Counted from the first letter of the stretch, positions 53,299-61,380 are shown. The stretch is DNA of 64,000 bases from Alphaproteobacteria bacterium (GCA_947474565.1 CANJIS010000010.1:1-64000), one strand, 5' to 3'. Numbers and translations: made by a program. The notes: a model not told the origin generated them from the sequence alone.

Positions 53299-54036
53299 TT
53301 AGGACTTCTTCAGCCGCAGCATGAAGCGGTCGGTGACGAAATGGCCGGTTTCGGAATTGCTGCCGGCCTTGTTGTCCGCCGGATTGCGCAGCAAATTGCC
53401 TTCGCCATCCACCTTGAAGCCGGCCGCGGTCAGTTCGCTTTTGGCCACGTCTTCGTCCATGCGATGGACTTTCGACGCCGCTTCAAGTCCGGCGCCCTTC
53501 GTGGCGCTGTGATCTTCGACATAGAAGACGCCGCCCGGCTTCAGGTTTTCGAACACGGCCTTGTCCAGCCCGGCGATGTTGGCGGTCGGACCATTATGGA
53601 AGTCGTGATAATTCTCGGTGGTCCAGAACAGGTCCGCCTTTTCCGGCAGGGTGATGCTCGCCAGATCAGGCACCACGACGATCTGGACATTGGGATAGGC
53701 CGTCTTGATGGCGTTGAGGCCATCCAGCCCGCCCGGGCGATCTGCCTGGCCCTTGGTCGCGACCGCCAGTACTTTGCCGTTGGGACCGACTGCCTTGGCC
53801 AGCAGACGGGTGTAATAGCCGCCGCCTGAACCCAGTTCGGCCACCACCATGCCCGGCTTCACACCGGCGAACGCCAGCACTTCCCCCGGCTTGCGATTGG
53901 CATCGCGTTCCTTGTCGGCCGGCGGACGGCCGGAATCGTTCACCGCCGCCGTGATTTCCGCCGAAGGCGCCTGGGCCATCGCGGCCGGAACACAGAAGAA
54001 GGCAGTGGCGAGCAAAGCAGCGGTGAAGCGATTCAT
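53299..54036 (-). CDS. Exported class I SAM-dependent methyltransferase-like protein
   Basis: A 245-residue protein with a clear signal peptide (residues 1-21, ending AAMAQA) followed by a methyltransferase fold: DANRKPGEVLAFAGVKPG, the SAM loop VVAELGSGGGYYTRLLA, PNVQIVVVPDLASI, FWTTENYHDFHNG and a C-terminal HFVTDRFMLRLKK. This is a known group of predicted periplasmic methyltransferase-fold proteins, odd because SAM is cytoplasmic. The real substrate and even the activity are unknown. It lies downstream of a dienelactone hydrolase gene on the same strand (39-base gap) and may share its transcript. Confidence 0.75.
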   Translation of the reverse strand: MNRFTAALLATAFFCVPAAMAQAPSAEITAAVNDSGRPPADKERDANRKPGEVLAFAGVKPGMVVAELGSGGGYYTRLLAKAVGPNGKVLAVATKGQADRPGGLDGLNAIKTAYPNVQIVVVPDLASITLPEKADLFWTTENYHDFHNGPTANIAGLDKAVFENLKPGGVFYVEDHSATKGAGLEAASKVHRMDEDVAKSELTAAGFKVDGEGNLLRNPADNKAGSNSETGHFVTDRFMLRLKKS

Positions 54037-54075
54037 GAGGTATCTCCCGTTTATGTTGTTAAGGGCAGTGAAGGA

Positions 54076-54990
54076 TCACGCCCTGGCGTATTGATTGAAC
54101 CATTCGATGGTGCGGTCCCAGGCCTGGGTTGCCGTGGCCTTGTTATAGCGTTCCGGCGTGGCGTCATTGAAGAAGCCGTGCACCGAGTTGGGCCAGACAT
54201 GACCTTCATGGGTGATATTGTTCTTTTTAAGTTCAGCTTCCTGCGCCGGATAGCCTTCCGACAAAGCCTTATCGAGCGCGCCATGATGGATGAGGATCGC
54301 CGCCTTGATCTTCGGCACATCCTCCGGCTTGGTCGGGGTGCCATAGAAAGGCGCCGCCGCCTTCAAATCCACGCCCATCATCATCGCCAGGCTGTTGGAT
54401 ACGCCGCCGCCATAGCAGAAGCCGGTGGCGCAGATATTGCCGGTGCAGTCGGGCCGCGCCTTCAGCCATTGCGCCGCCGCCAGAAAATCCTGCATGCGCT
54501 TGTTGGCGTCCAGCTTGGAGAAGAGAAGTCCGCCCTTATAGTCGTCGCCCGGATAGCCGCCGACAGAAGTCAGCGCATCCGGCGCAAAGGCGATGAAATT
54601 CTGCAGGGCGAAACGGCGCGCCACATCTTCGGTGTGCGGGTTCAGGCCGCGGTTTTCGTGAACCACAATGACGCCCGGCAATTTCGTGGGCTTCTCGTCG
54701 CGGGTGTATTGGCTGAAGGGCCGCACGAAATAGCCCTTGATGCTGCCATAGCCGTTGGGCGAGGGGATGGTGATGTATTCCGAATGGATGCGTTCGTCAT
54801 TTTTGGCGATCTGCTGGCCCATCGCATAGTTGGGCATCAGGCCGTCAATCATCGCGTTGACAGTCAGTCCCGCCACCGCGAAGCGCTTCAGCCCGTTGGA
54901 GAAGGCGCGGCGGCTGATCTCGCCATGAATGAACTTGCTGTAAAGCTCCACCGCTTCCGGCGGAAATTTCCTGGATTCCTTGCCGTCCAT
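54076..54990 (-). CDS. Dienelactone hydrolase family protein (YghX-like)
   Basis: A 304-residue alpha/beta hydrolase. The N terminus has a helical segment with a twin-arginine-like motif (GEISRRAFSNGLKRFAVAG) rather than a standard signal peptide. The catalytic domain shows LPGVIVVHENRGLNPH, the nucleophile elbow ATGFCYGGG with Cys near residue 191, an Asp in HHGALDKALSE and the His of WPNSVHGFFND. That triad matches dienelactone hydrolases, and the longer N terminus matches the YghX group. Substrate is unknown. A GGGAGGA ribosome site precedes the ATG. It probably leads the two-gene transcript with the methyltransferase-like gene. Confidence 0.85.
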   Translation of the reverse strand: MDGKESRKFPPEAVELYSKFIHGEISRRAFSNGLKRFAVAGLTVNAMIDGLMPNYAMGQQIAKNDERIHSEYITIPSPNGYGSIKGYFVRPFSQYTRDEKPTKLPGVIVVHENRGLNPHTEDVARRFALQNFIAFAPDALTSVGGYPGDDYKGGLLFSKLDANKRMQDFLAAAQWLKARPDCTGNICATGFCYGGGVSNSLAMMMGVDLKAAAPFYGTPTKPEDVPKIKAAILIHHGALDKALSEGYPAQEAELKKNNITHEGHVWPNSVHGFFNDATPERYNKATATQAWDRTIEWFNQYARA

Positions 54991-55180
54991 GCTGTCCTCC
55001 CATTTCCCTTAGTTTTTCGGGCCGGTTGTTTCTAAGCCCGTTATTTTGCGGAATTCAGACATATCCGGAGAGGACTGGCAACTTGGGCCAGAATTAAGCC
55101 GAATCAATGGTTTTGGGCGGCGGAAATCTTCCCGCCTTTTCCCGAAACCCTGTTGAATCAACGCGCCCGCAAACCCGCCG

Positions 55181-55861
55181 TCAGCGGCACTCCAGCGTCA
55201 CGCTCTGGCGGTCTGCTTCCGGTGCGACCCGGCTTTGGCGAATCGAGCGGTCCCGGCCACAGGTCCATTCCGCGACATAATCCTTGGCGCAGCCGAAGGC
55301 AGGATCGCCGATCACACGGGTATCGATGGTGTAGCGGCAGCTGTTCCTGCCGTCGCAGGTAGAGGCCAGATCGGCGGTACGATTGCCCTGCGGCTGGCGG
55401 CAGGTACCGCCATAGGTGCCGGAGACGACCCGGATACCGTCGTCACCGCCGCCGCCATGGCCGAAGCGATCATCGCCTCTGTCACGATCGCGAGAACGGT
55501 CGCGGGAATCATTGCGCCTGTCATCCGGCCGGTCGCTGACAGGACGCAAGGAGGAAAGCCGGTCGTCGAAACCCAGCCGGTCCAGCTTGGGCACATCCTG
55601 GTTCACGATGATGCAGCGGCCCCGGAAATTGTCATCCTCGCAAAGCTCCCAGGTGCCGATCACGCGCACGCTGGACGTGCGATCATCGAAGCGCAGCTTT
55701 GCCGTGGCGCCATCGACGGGCCATTGGTTGCCGCGATAATTGTCGTCCTGGAAAAGAATGATTTGCGGGCGGTTCTGCGCCTGCACGCTCGCACCGATTG
55801 TCACAACCGCGGCTGCCAGAAGGGTGCCCAGCACAAAGATGCGACGTATGTTTTTCTCCAA
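55181..55861 (-). CDS. Secreted beta/gamma-crystallin domain protein with lectin-like C-terminal domain
   Basis: A 226-residue exported protein. After the signal peptide (ends near QAQ, residue 29), residues about 33-110 form two Greek-key motifs (IILFQDDNYRGNQWPV; WELCEDDNFRGRCIIV), each ending in a calcium-binding-type triplet (FDDRTSSVR and FDDRLSSLR). A linker of about 30 residues made almost only of Asp and Arg follows (key repeats DRSRDRDRGDD), then a cysteine-rich domain (GTYGGTCRQPQGNRTADL, TCDGRNSCRYTI, FGCAKDYVAEWTCG) that resembles galactose/rhamnose-binding SUEL lectins. It is probably a calcium-dependent carbohydrate binder on the cell surface or outside. Confidence 0.8.
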   Translation of the reverse strand: MEKNIRRIFVLGTLLAAAVVTIGASVQAQNRPQIILFQDDNYRGNQWPVDGATAKLRFDDRTSSVRVIGTWELCEDDNFRGRCIIVNQDVPKLDRLGFDDRLSSLRPVSDRPDDRRNDSRDRSRDRDRGDDRFGHGGGGDDGIRVVSGTYGGTCRQPQGNRTADLASTCDGRNSCRYTIDTRVIGDPAFGCAKDYVAEWTCGRDRSIRQSRVAPEADRQSVTLECR

Positions 55862-56016
55862 ATGCTTTTTGAATATGAATCGAATGATTATCGCCGGATG
55901 TTACCGCCGGCATCGGCAATCGCAAAGGCCCCCAATCAACCAGCAATCTGGCTCAAGTCTGCCATTCGGGTGGAACCGCGCATGACAAACATCGTTTCCT
56001 CCAAGCGAGGTGTGTC

Positions 56017-56505
56017 ATGCAAACTGTTACCAAATGTGGCCTGATCTTGGCGCTGGGTTTACTCGGAAGTTCCGCCCTGGCGGCAGAAGTACCCGCTGCC
56101 AATGAATCCGTGACCGTTCCAGGCGAGCGTCCTGTGCTGCCGGAACTGAAAGAGGATCTGGATCCCACCAAGGACAATTACAGCGGCGCCACGGGGCGCA
56201 CGATTGCCCGCGATATTCGGCCGGAAGACCGCACGGTTGCCTTCCAGGAACTGGCGCGCAGCCTTTCGGGCCCGCTGGATGAAAATTATTCCTGGCACGG
56301 CGCCTATGACGAGGGTGTGTTCACGCCCACCCGCGAATATGTGAAAGCCGGTTTGCTATGCCGTGACTTCTGGCAGCAGACAGATCATCGCGGCTCGGAA
56401 GGTTATAACACGCGTGATACGCGCGAAGGGTTCAATCTCAGCGGTCCTTCGCCGGTTACCCCTGGCAGCGCCTGCCGGGAAAGCGATGGCTGGCACTTCC
56501 GGTAA
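56017..56505 (+). CDS. Exported surface-antigen-like protein
   Basis: A 162-residue protein with signal peptide 1-22 (ending ALAA). The C-terminal half (YSWHGAYDEGVFTPTREY, then LLCRDFWQQT and GSACRESDGWHF) resembles the RT0821/17-kDa surface antigen C-terminal domain, where a beta pair carries TPTRxY and CRxF motifs and a final CRxxDGxW. The N-terminal half is acidic and of unknown fold. It is likely periplasmic or surface exposed. It is divergent from the crystallin gene; its stop codon lies in a short tandem repeat (56501-56537). Confidence 0.6.
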   Translation: MQTVTKCGLILALGLLGSSALAAEVPAANESVTVPGERPVLPELKEDLDPTKDNYSGATGRTIARDIRPEDRTVAFQELARSLSGPLDENYSWHGAYDEGVFTPTREYVKAGLLCRDFWQQTDHRGSEGYNTRDTREGFNLSGPSPVTPGSACRESDGWHFR

Positions 56506-56537
56506 CCCTTGGTGGTAACCTTGGCGGTAACCCTGCT
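56501..56537. repeat. Three imperfect 12-13 bp tandem repeats
   Basis: GGTAACCCTTGGT (56501-56513), GGTAACCTTGGC (56514-56525) and GGTAACCCTGCT (56526-56537) are adjacent. The first includes the TAA stop of the surface-antigen-like gene. No coding role is likely. Confidence 0.7.
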
Positions 56538-56623
56538 GGCACCCCGCTGGAGGGGTAAAAAGGCATATGGAGTTTCCTGACCCGAGATGATAGGCATCCG
56601 CCGCTTTCGTACAAATCGGCAAG

Positions 56624-57616
56624 ATGCTTCACCCCTCTGATCTGTCACGTTCATTACTGCGTTATTGCCAACCCGACATGCGGCACGCCGTGTTCGAGGT
56701 GGCGATTACCCTGATCCCGCTGCTCCTTCTGTGGGGCCTGATGTGGTTATCGCTGGATGTGAGCTATTGGCTGACGCTTCTGCTGGCGGTACCGGCGGCC
56801 GGATTCATGGTGCGCCTGTTCATTATTCAGCATGACTGCGGACATGGCGCGTTCTTCCGCCAGCGCGCCGCCAACAGCTGGTTGGGCCGCGCACTCGGGG
56901 TGCTCACCCTGACGCCCTATGATTACTGGAAGCACAACCATGCCATCCACCACACCACATCCAGCAATCTGGACCGCCGCGGTATCGGCGATATCGATCT
57001 GCTGACGGTGGATGAGTACAAGCGCAAATCCTGGTGGGGCCGTCTGGCCTATCGCTGCTATCGCAGCCCGCCGGTAATGTTCGTGATCGGTCCCGCCTAT
57101 ATGTTCTTCGTGCAGCACCGGCTTCCCGTGCATCAGATGCGCGATGGCTGGAAGCCCTGGATCAGCACAATGGCGACCAATGCCGGCATCGTGCTTGTGG
57201 TGGTTGGAATGTCCTGGCTTGTCGGGATTGGGCCCTTCCTGAAAGTGCATGTGCCGATCATGATGCTGTCGGCCTCGATGGGTGTGTGGCTGTTCTATGT
57301 GCAGCACCAGTTTGAAGGCGTTGAATGGGCGCGCGCGCCGGGCTGGTCGCATCACGATGCCGCGCTCAAGGGCGGCTCCTTTTACGACTTGCCGGCCTTG
57401 TTGCGCTGGTTCAGCGGCAATATCGGCATTCATCACATCCACCATCTCAACAGCCGGATTCCCTATTACCGGCTGCCCAGCGCATTGCGGGATCATCCCG
57501 AACTGCATGCCGTGGGCAGGCTGACCCTTTGGGACAGCCTGAAAAGCGTGAAGCTGTCGCTGTGGTGCGAAAACAGCGGAAAGCTGGTTTCGTTCAAGGC
57601 CGCGCGTCGCGGGTAA
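56624..57616 (+). CDS. Membrane fatty acid desaturase
   Basis: A 330-residue integral membrane di-iron enzyme that introduces a double bond into acyl chains. The three histidine boxes are all present: HDCGH (about residue 70), HNHAIHH (about 105) and HIHHL (about 270, GIHHIHHLNSRIPYY), separated by four to five membrane helices. The pattern and length match the omega-6/delta-12-type desaturases of proteobacteria. It stands alone, with a TTG or ATG start at the given position (MLHPSDLSRSLLRY), and is followed by a dispersed repeat hairpin. It probably tunes membrane fluidity. Confidence 0.9.
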   Translation: MLHPSDLSRSLLRYCQPDMRHAVFEVAITLIPLLLLWGLMWLSLDVSYWLTLLLAVPAAGFMVRLFIIQHDCGHGAFFRQRAANSWLGRALGVLTLTPYDYWKHNHAIHHTTSSNLDRRGIGDIDLLTVDEYKRKSWWGRLAYRCYRSPPVMFVIGPAYMFFVQHRLPVHQMRDGWKPWISTMATNAGIVLVVVGMSWLVGIGPFLKVHVPIMMLSASMGVWLFYVQHQFEGVEWARAPGWSHHDAALKGGSFYDLPALLRWFSGNIGIHHIHHLNSRIPYYRLPSALRDHPELHAVGRLTLWDSLKSVKLSLWCENSGKLVSFKAARRG

Positions 57617-57631
57617 TTGCTGGGTGCTCTT

Positions 57632-57658
57632 GTCATTCCCGCGAAAGCGGGAATCCAG
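57632..57658. repeat. Dispersed TGTCATTCCCG hairpin repeat
   Basis: TGTCATTCCCGCGAAAGCGG and GAATCC, an eight-base perfect stem with a GAAA loop (57635-57654), is identical to the left end of the 34333 element. It lies 15 bases after the desaturase gene, in the gap before the convergent lipoprotein gene, and may act as a transcript end. Confidence 0.75.
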
Positions 57659-57696
57659 GACACGTCCGATAACCTAGAGCGGGTGATGACGCTCGG

Positions 57697-58257
57697 TTAT
57701 GGAGCAATGAGTCGTTGTTTGAGATCGCGGACTACATCATCGACGGCCAGTTTTACCTCGCCCACGATGGAGTCATCGCCGTAATCGCGATGAACCGCGA
57801 CGCCCAGCAGCAACTCGTCATCCTTAGCTTTTTGCAGGCCAACGTCGGTAGTGACTTTGCCAGCTATCGTTGTCGGTTTTTCGCCGCGACGAAATTTGAC
57901 TGCATACGAACTTATACAAATGACATTCGGAAGGAAAAGTCGTCCGGGGTTGCATTCAGAGTTAAACGCATCAAGCCGCACGTCCGAGACTCCCGCTGGG
58001 AGACTGTTTAGAACATTGAGAAGCAGATAGTTGCCCACAGGCACCGTATGATGTCCTCCGTTTGCCAGGTATTTTGTTATCGCGGTAGTGAATGAGAACT
58101 TATCGGCTTGGGCATAAAGAGGGTGGCTTGTGATTTCCGTCGTAAAGCCGTCCACGGCAATGGAATTCAGAGTCATCGGCTGGTTTGCGGTGCATCCAGT
58201 AAGCGCGAGGGTGATTGCTACACCAACCAACTGTAGAGGTTTAAGCCTCATGGTCAC
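57697..58257 (-). CDS. Lipoprotein of unknown function
   Basis: A 186-residue protein with a lipoprotein signal (PLQLVGVAITLALTGC), the acylated Cys being residue 22 from the GTG at 58257. Its GC content is visibly lower than that of its neighbours, which may indicate acquisition. The mature part has no family I recognise; it includes GFTTEITSHPLYAQADKFSF and a C-terminal region of alternating charged residues. The GTG is five bases after GGAGG; the ATG at 58251 is also possible. It is convergent with the desaturase gene and followed by tRNA-Gly upstream on the same strand. Confidence 0.65.
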   Translation of the reverse strand: MTMRLKPLQLVGVAITLALTGCTANQPMTLNSIAVDGFTTEITSHPLYAQADKFSFTTAITKYLANGGHHTVPVGNYLLLNVLNSLPAGVSDVRLDAFNSECNPGRLFLPNVICISSYAVKFRRGEKPTTIAGKVTTDVGLQKAKDDELLLGVAVHRDYGDDSIVGEVKLAVDDVVRDLKQRLIAP

Positions 58258-58293
58258 GAAAGCCTCCGGGCCTTGCTAGTTTGGGAGGATCAC

Positions 58294-58367
58294 TGGAGCG
58301 GGTGATGGGAATCGAACCCACGTATGCAGCTTGGGAAGCTGCCGTTCTACCATTGAACTACACCCGC
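58294..58367 (-). tRNA. tRNA-Gly (anticodon CCC)
   Basis: On the minus strand the sequence folds as a cloverleaf: acceptor GCGGGTG/CACCCGC, D arm GTTC-AATGGTA-GAAC, anticodon arm GCAGC-TTCCCAA-GCTGC (anticodon CCC), T arm GTGGG-TTCGATT-CCCAT, discriminator T and an encoded CCA. It is 74 nt. The anticodon reads GGG glycine codons. It is isolated, between the lipoprotein gene and a divergently oriented exported-protein gene. Confidence 0.96.
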
Positions 58368-58449
58368 ATCCCTTGGCGCTTTATACCACACGTCCGGTGA
58401 TGACAACGGCCCGTCCCGCGTGCCAAATTTGGGCTAGGAAAATGCCGTG

Positions 58450-58833
58450 ATGCAAAAGATATTTATTTCGCTCTTCGCCTTGGCCCTGTCCGCCGCCCCG
58501 GCCTTCGCCGCTTCGGTGGAAGTGGATATCAATGACGTCGCCTATACCGGGCCTTCCAATCCCAAGGGCGTGCGGCTGGTGGCCGGGCAGCCTTTCACCG
58601 TGACCATCAAGACGATCGGCGGCAAAGTCGCCGATCCCGTCTGGCTGGAGCATCCCGATACTGTGCGCATGAATGGCGCTGCTGTCGATCCCAAGCCCGA
58701 CTCCGACAGTTTCAGTTTTTATTATACAGCCGTAACCCCGGGCCCGGTTTCGTTTCCGGGGCTTGATGTCGCCATTGCGGGCGGCCCGGCGCTGCACGTC
58801 AATCCCATCAAGCTGGTGGTCTATCCCAACTAG
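58450..58833 (+). CDS. Small exported protein of unknown function
   Basis: A 127-residue protein with a signal peptide (MQKIFISLFALALSAAPAFA) and a beta-rich mature part (SVEVDINDVAYTGPSNPKG, VTIKTIGGKVADPVWLEHP, FSFYYTAVTPGPVSFPG), consistent with an immunoglobulin-like or cupredoxin-like sandwich. No metal-site pattern is evident. A GTG three bases upstream is an alternative start. It is followed after 23 bases by the YwaF-like gene. Confidence 0.6.
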   Translation: MQKIFISLFALALSAAPAFAASVEVDINDVAYTGPSNPKGVRLVAGQPFTVTIKTIGGKVADPVWLEHPDTVRMNGAAVDPKPDSDSFSFYYTAVTPGPVSFPGLDVAIAGGPALHVNPIKLVVYPN

Positions 58834-58856
58834 CCCGCATTGCGCGGAGGCAGACG

Positions 58857-59555
58857 ATGCGTCCGGCTTTTGTGATGTTCGGCCTGGCGCATCTGGTGAT
58901 GCTGGCGCTTGCCTTTGCCGCGCCGGTGGCTCTGGCCTTCGCCGCGCGCAATTCTCCGTCGCTTGACCGGCCCATCCGCATCATCCTGGCGGCTTTGCTG
59001 TTGGGCGGCTGGATCTGCTGGCTTCTGCTGTTCTGGCAACGCGGCTGGCTGACGCTTGGCAATGGGTTGCCGCTCAATCTGTGCGACTGGGCGGCTGCGG
59101 CGCTGATCGTGGCCCTGATCACCAAACGCCCTTTCGCTTATGCGCTGGGATATTTCTGGGGTCTGGGCGGTTCGCTGCAAGGCCTGATCACGCCCGATAT
59201 CGGTTACGACTTTCCCGACCCGCAATTCATTTTCTTCGCCATCAATCACGCTGGCATCATCACCGCGCTTCTGTATTTGAGTTTCATGGGTCTGCGGCCA
59301 ACGCTGGCTGTCCTGCCGAAAGTGGCAGCCGCCACCATTGGCTATGCCATCGTGGCCGCCGTCGCTGACGCCGCGCTGCACGTCAATTACGGCTTCCTGG
59401 CCGCCAAGCCGGTCAACGCCAGTGTGCTGGATTTCCTGTCACCCTGGCCCTGGTACATTCCTGAGCTGGTGGCGATCGGGTTGGTGTCGCTGCTGGTTTA
59501 TTACTTGCCGTTCCTGGGCATCGATATATGGAAGCGCCGCGCCCTTCAGGGGTGA
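58857..59555 (+). CDS. YwaF/TIGR02206-family membrane protein
   Basis: A 232-residue protein with about six to seven transmembrane helices. It has the family pattern of LNLCDWAAAALIVALITKR after the second helix, FWGLGGSLQGLITPDIGYDFP and FFAINHAGIITALL, seen in the TIGR02206/YwaF family of unknown function. Its last 10 bases overlap the 3' end of the convergent acetyltransferase remnant. Confidence 0.8.
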   Translation: MRPAFVMFGLAHLVMLALAFAAPVALAFAARNSPSLDRPIRIILAALLLGGWICWLLLFWQRGWLTLGNGLPLNLCDWAAAALIVALITKRPFAYALGYFWGLGGSLQGLITPDIGYDFPDPQFIFFAINHAGIITALLYLSFMGLRPTLAVLPKVAAATIGYAIVAAVADAALHVNYGFLAAKPVNASVLDFLSPWPWYIPELVAIGLVSLLVYYLPFLGIDIWKRRALQG

Positions 59556-59978
59556 CCCAGATAAACCGCGATCCTCATCGGGATGCCCGGCGCATCGCTT
59601 TCTTCGGTGCGGTCCAGCACAAACCCCAACCGCTCCAATAGCCGCCGCGCCCGCAGATTTTCCACATGGGTCCGGGCCGTGATCAGGCTCAATCCCAACG
59701 GCCCGAAAGCGTGCGCTATCACCGCCGCCATCGCCTCGCCGGCGAAGCCCTGTCCCCATTGATCGCGCCGGAACAGAAATCCCGTCTGGGCCTGGCCGTC
59801 CTCAGGGCTGATGAAGGACAGATCGCAGCTGCCGATGGCGTCCCCGTCCCGCCAGACGCGTGACAGGCGGCCGCTGCCAGAAGCGCATGGCGTCGGCATC
59901 GCCCAGAATGGCGAACAGCGCCGGCGCATCGCTTTGCGCCATGGGCTTCAGGCTCAGTCTTTTGGTGGTTAAATTCAT
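59546..59978 (-). pseudogene. GNAT acetyltransferase remnant with internal deletion
   Basis: From the ATG at 59978 the N terminus reads as a typical RimJ-type GNAT (MNLTTKRLSLKPMAQSDAPA, then ILGDADAMRFWQRPP). The C-terminal core (VWRDGDAIGSCDLSFISPED, QWGQGFAGEAMAAV, LRARRLLERLGFVLDR) is in another frame. Between MRFW and VWRDGD families normally have roughly 30-40 residues, but here only a few codons remain, so about 90 bases appear lost and the frame shifted. The acetyl-CoA loop Q-x-x-G-x-G/A is partly kept (QWGQGFAGEA). The gene is probably inactive. The missing stretch is judged from memory of the family, not alignment. Confidence 0.7.
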
Positions 59979-60100
59979 GAGGGTGCCGGAAAAAACATGA
60001 GGCGGCCGGCTGCTTTTTAGCGCCGTAACCGCCTCAGACTGCCCCCTTCAAAAAGGACCCTTGATCCAGCGCCTTTTTATGTCCCCTCGCGCGGGTATCA

Positions 60101-60230
60101 AATATTGCGGGGTTTCCCCAAACCGTCCGTCCGCAATGGCGTAACTGTGCCGGACAGGGCCTCCGACGCAACGGCCTTGCGAACGCTGCCATTGTTTTCA
60201 GGGCCCCATGTGGACTTTGGGCAACAATTG
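60101..60230. other. Structured intergenic segment, possible small RNA (6S-like fold)
   Basis: The 271-base gap 59979-60249 has no gene. Within it CCCAAA (60117-60122) pairs with TTTGGG (60216-60221), GTCC (60125-60128) with GGAC (60212-60215), CAATGGC (60134-60140) with GCCATTG (60188-60194), and GCAA/TTGC closes an apical loop near 60168-60180. ATTGC (60104-60108) can extend the outer stem. A long stem with a central bubble is the plan of 6S RNA, but length is short and no conserved sequence was confirmed on either strand. Confidence 0.25.
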
Positions 60231-60249
60231 TTAGCAGTTCCGGCGCGCC

Positions 60250-61380
60250 CTACGGCGTTTTGAAATGCTTCGAAAGTTTCAAGCTCTGGTTCTGGTAATT
60301 GGAGCCCAGTCCTGAACCATAGGCTTCCGGCGGCGGATCGGTGAGGCGCTCAAAAATAAGCCTGCCTACGATTTGGCCATGCTCCAGAATGAACGGAACT
60401 TCGCGGGAGCGGACTTCCAGCACGGCGCGGGCTGTAGGCGGCTTGCCTTTTTCATAACCGAAGCCGGGATCGAAGAAGCCGGCATAATGAACACGGAACT
60501 CGCCCACCAGGGGATTGAACGGCACCATTTCGGCGGCGTGATCCAGCGGAATGGCGACCCGCTCGCGGCTGGCCAGGATGTAGAATTCGTCCGGGTCCAG
60601 CACCAGGTGACCGGCGGAATTGGCTTCCACCGGATCCCAGAAATCATACGGCGAAAGCGCGTCGGTCTTGTCCAGGTCAATCAGGCCTGTATGACGCTTG
60701 GCCCGCCAGCCGATCCGTCCGGTGCTTTTCAGATCGATGGAGAAGCCCAACCCGTTATCGATATCCGGATCGCTGTCCACCAGCGCCTGTTCCGCATGCA
60801 GGCGGCGAAGCTGGGTGTCGCCAAATTGGGGTGAGCCGCGCCGGATGCGCAACTGATTCAGTCGTGATCCCTTGCGCACCAGGATGGGGAAAGTCTGCGG
60901 ACTGATCTCGGCATAGAGCGGGCCGCGATATCCGGCTTCGATGCGGTCGAACGCTTCGCCTCTATCGGTGATCAGCCGGGTGAATACGTCAATGCGGCCG
61001 GTTGAGCTTTTGGGATTGGCGGCGCCGGAAATGCGTGGCGAGAATTCCGCCCGCTCCATCAGCTTGACGATATAGACACAGCCCGCTTCCAGCACCGCGC
61101 CGTTCGAAATGTCGATCTCGTGCATGAAGACATGCGCCAGCTTTTCTTCCACGGTGGAATTTTTGCCGGGCAGGAAACTGGCGCGCACCCGCATCGCCAC
61201 CGGGCCCAGCCGCAGGTCGATGCTGGCGGGTTGAATCTGCGCGCCGGTGAAGGGTTCTGCGGCCTGGATTTCCTGGCCCTGGGCGATCAGCCGCTTGAGC
61301 ACATGACTGGGCAGGATGCCGGTGGAATAGCGGCCATAGAAATCGTCTTCTCCGGCCTGGATTTCGCTCATCTCGCCCAT
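60250..61380 (-). CDS. dcd: Double-length 2'-deoxycytidine 5'-triphosphate deaminase
   Basis: A 376-residue protein, about twice the usual Dcd, built of two dUTPase-like halves. The first half has GILPSHVLKRLIAQGQEIQ and the Dcd signature QIQPASIDLRLGPVAMRVR (residues PASIDLRLG), with ANPKSSTGRIDVFTRLI, where SSTGR matches the nucleotide-binding motif. The second half has LVLDPDEFYILASRERVAIP and YAGFFDPGFGYEKGKP. This long form is typical of alphaproteobacteria. It makes dUTP from dCTP, feeding dUMP to ThyA in the same window. The frame is open to 61449; 61380 is preferred. It follows the helicase gene by 40 bases. Confidence 0.85.
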   Translation of the reverse strand: MGEMSEIQAGEDDFYGRYSTGILPSHVLKRLIAQGQEIQAAEPFTGAQIQPASIDLRLGPVAMRVRASFLPGKNSTVEEKLAHVFMHEIDISNGAVLEAGCVYIVKLMERAEFSPRISGAANPKSSTGRIDVFTRLITDRGEAFDRIEAGYRGPLYAEISPQTFPILVRKGSRLNQLRIRRGSPQFGDTQLRRLHAEQALVDSDPDIDNGLGFSIDLKSTGRIGWRAKRHTGLIDLDKTDALSPYDFWDPVEANSAGHLVLDPDEFYILASRERVAIPLDHAAEMVPFNPLVGEFRVHYAGFFDPGFGYEKGKPPTARAVLEVRSREVPFILEHGQIVGRLIFERLTDPPPEAYGSGLGSNYQNQSLKLSKHFKTP

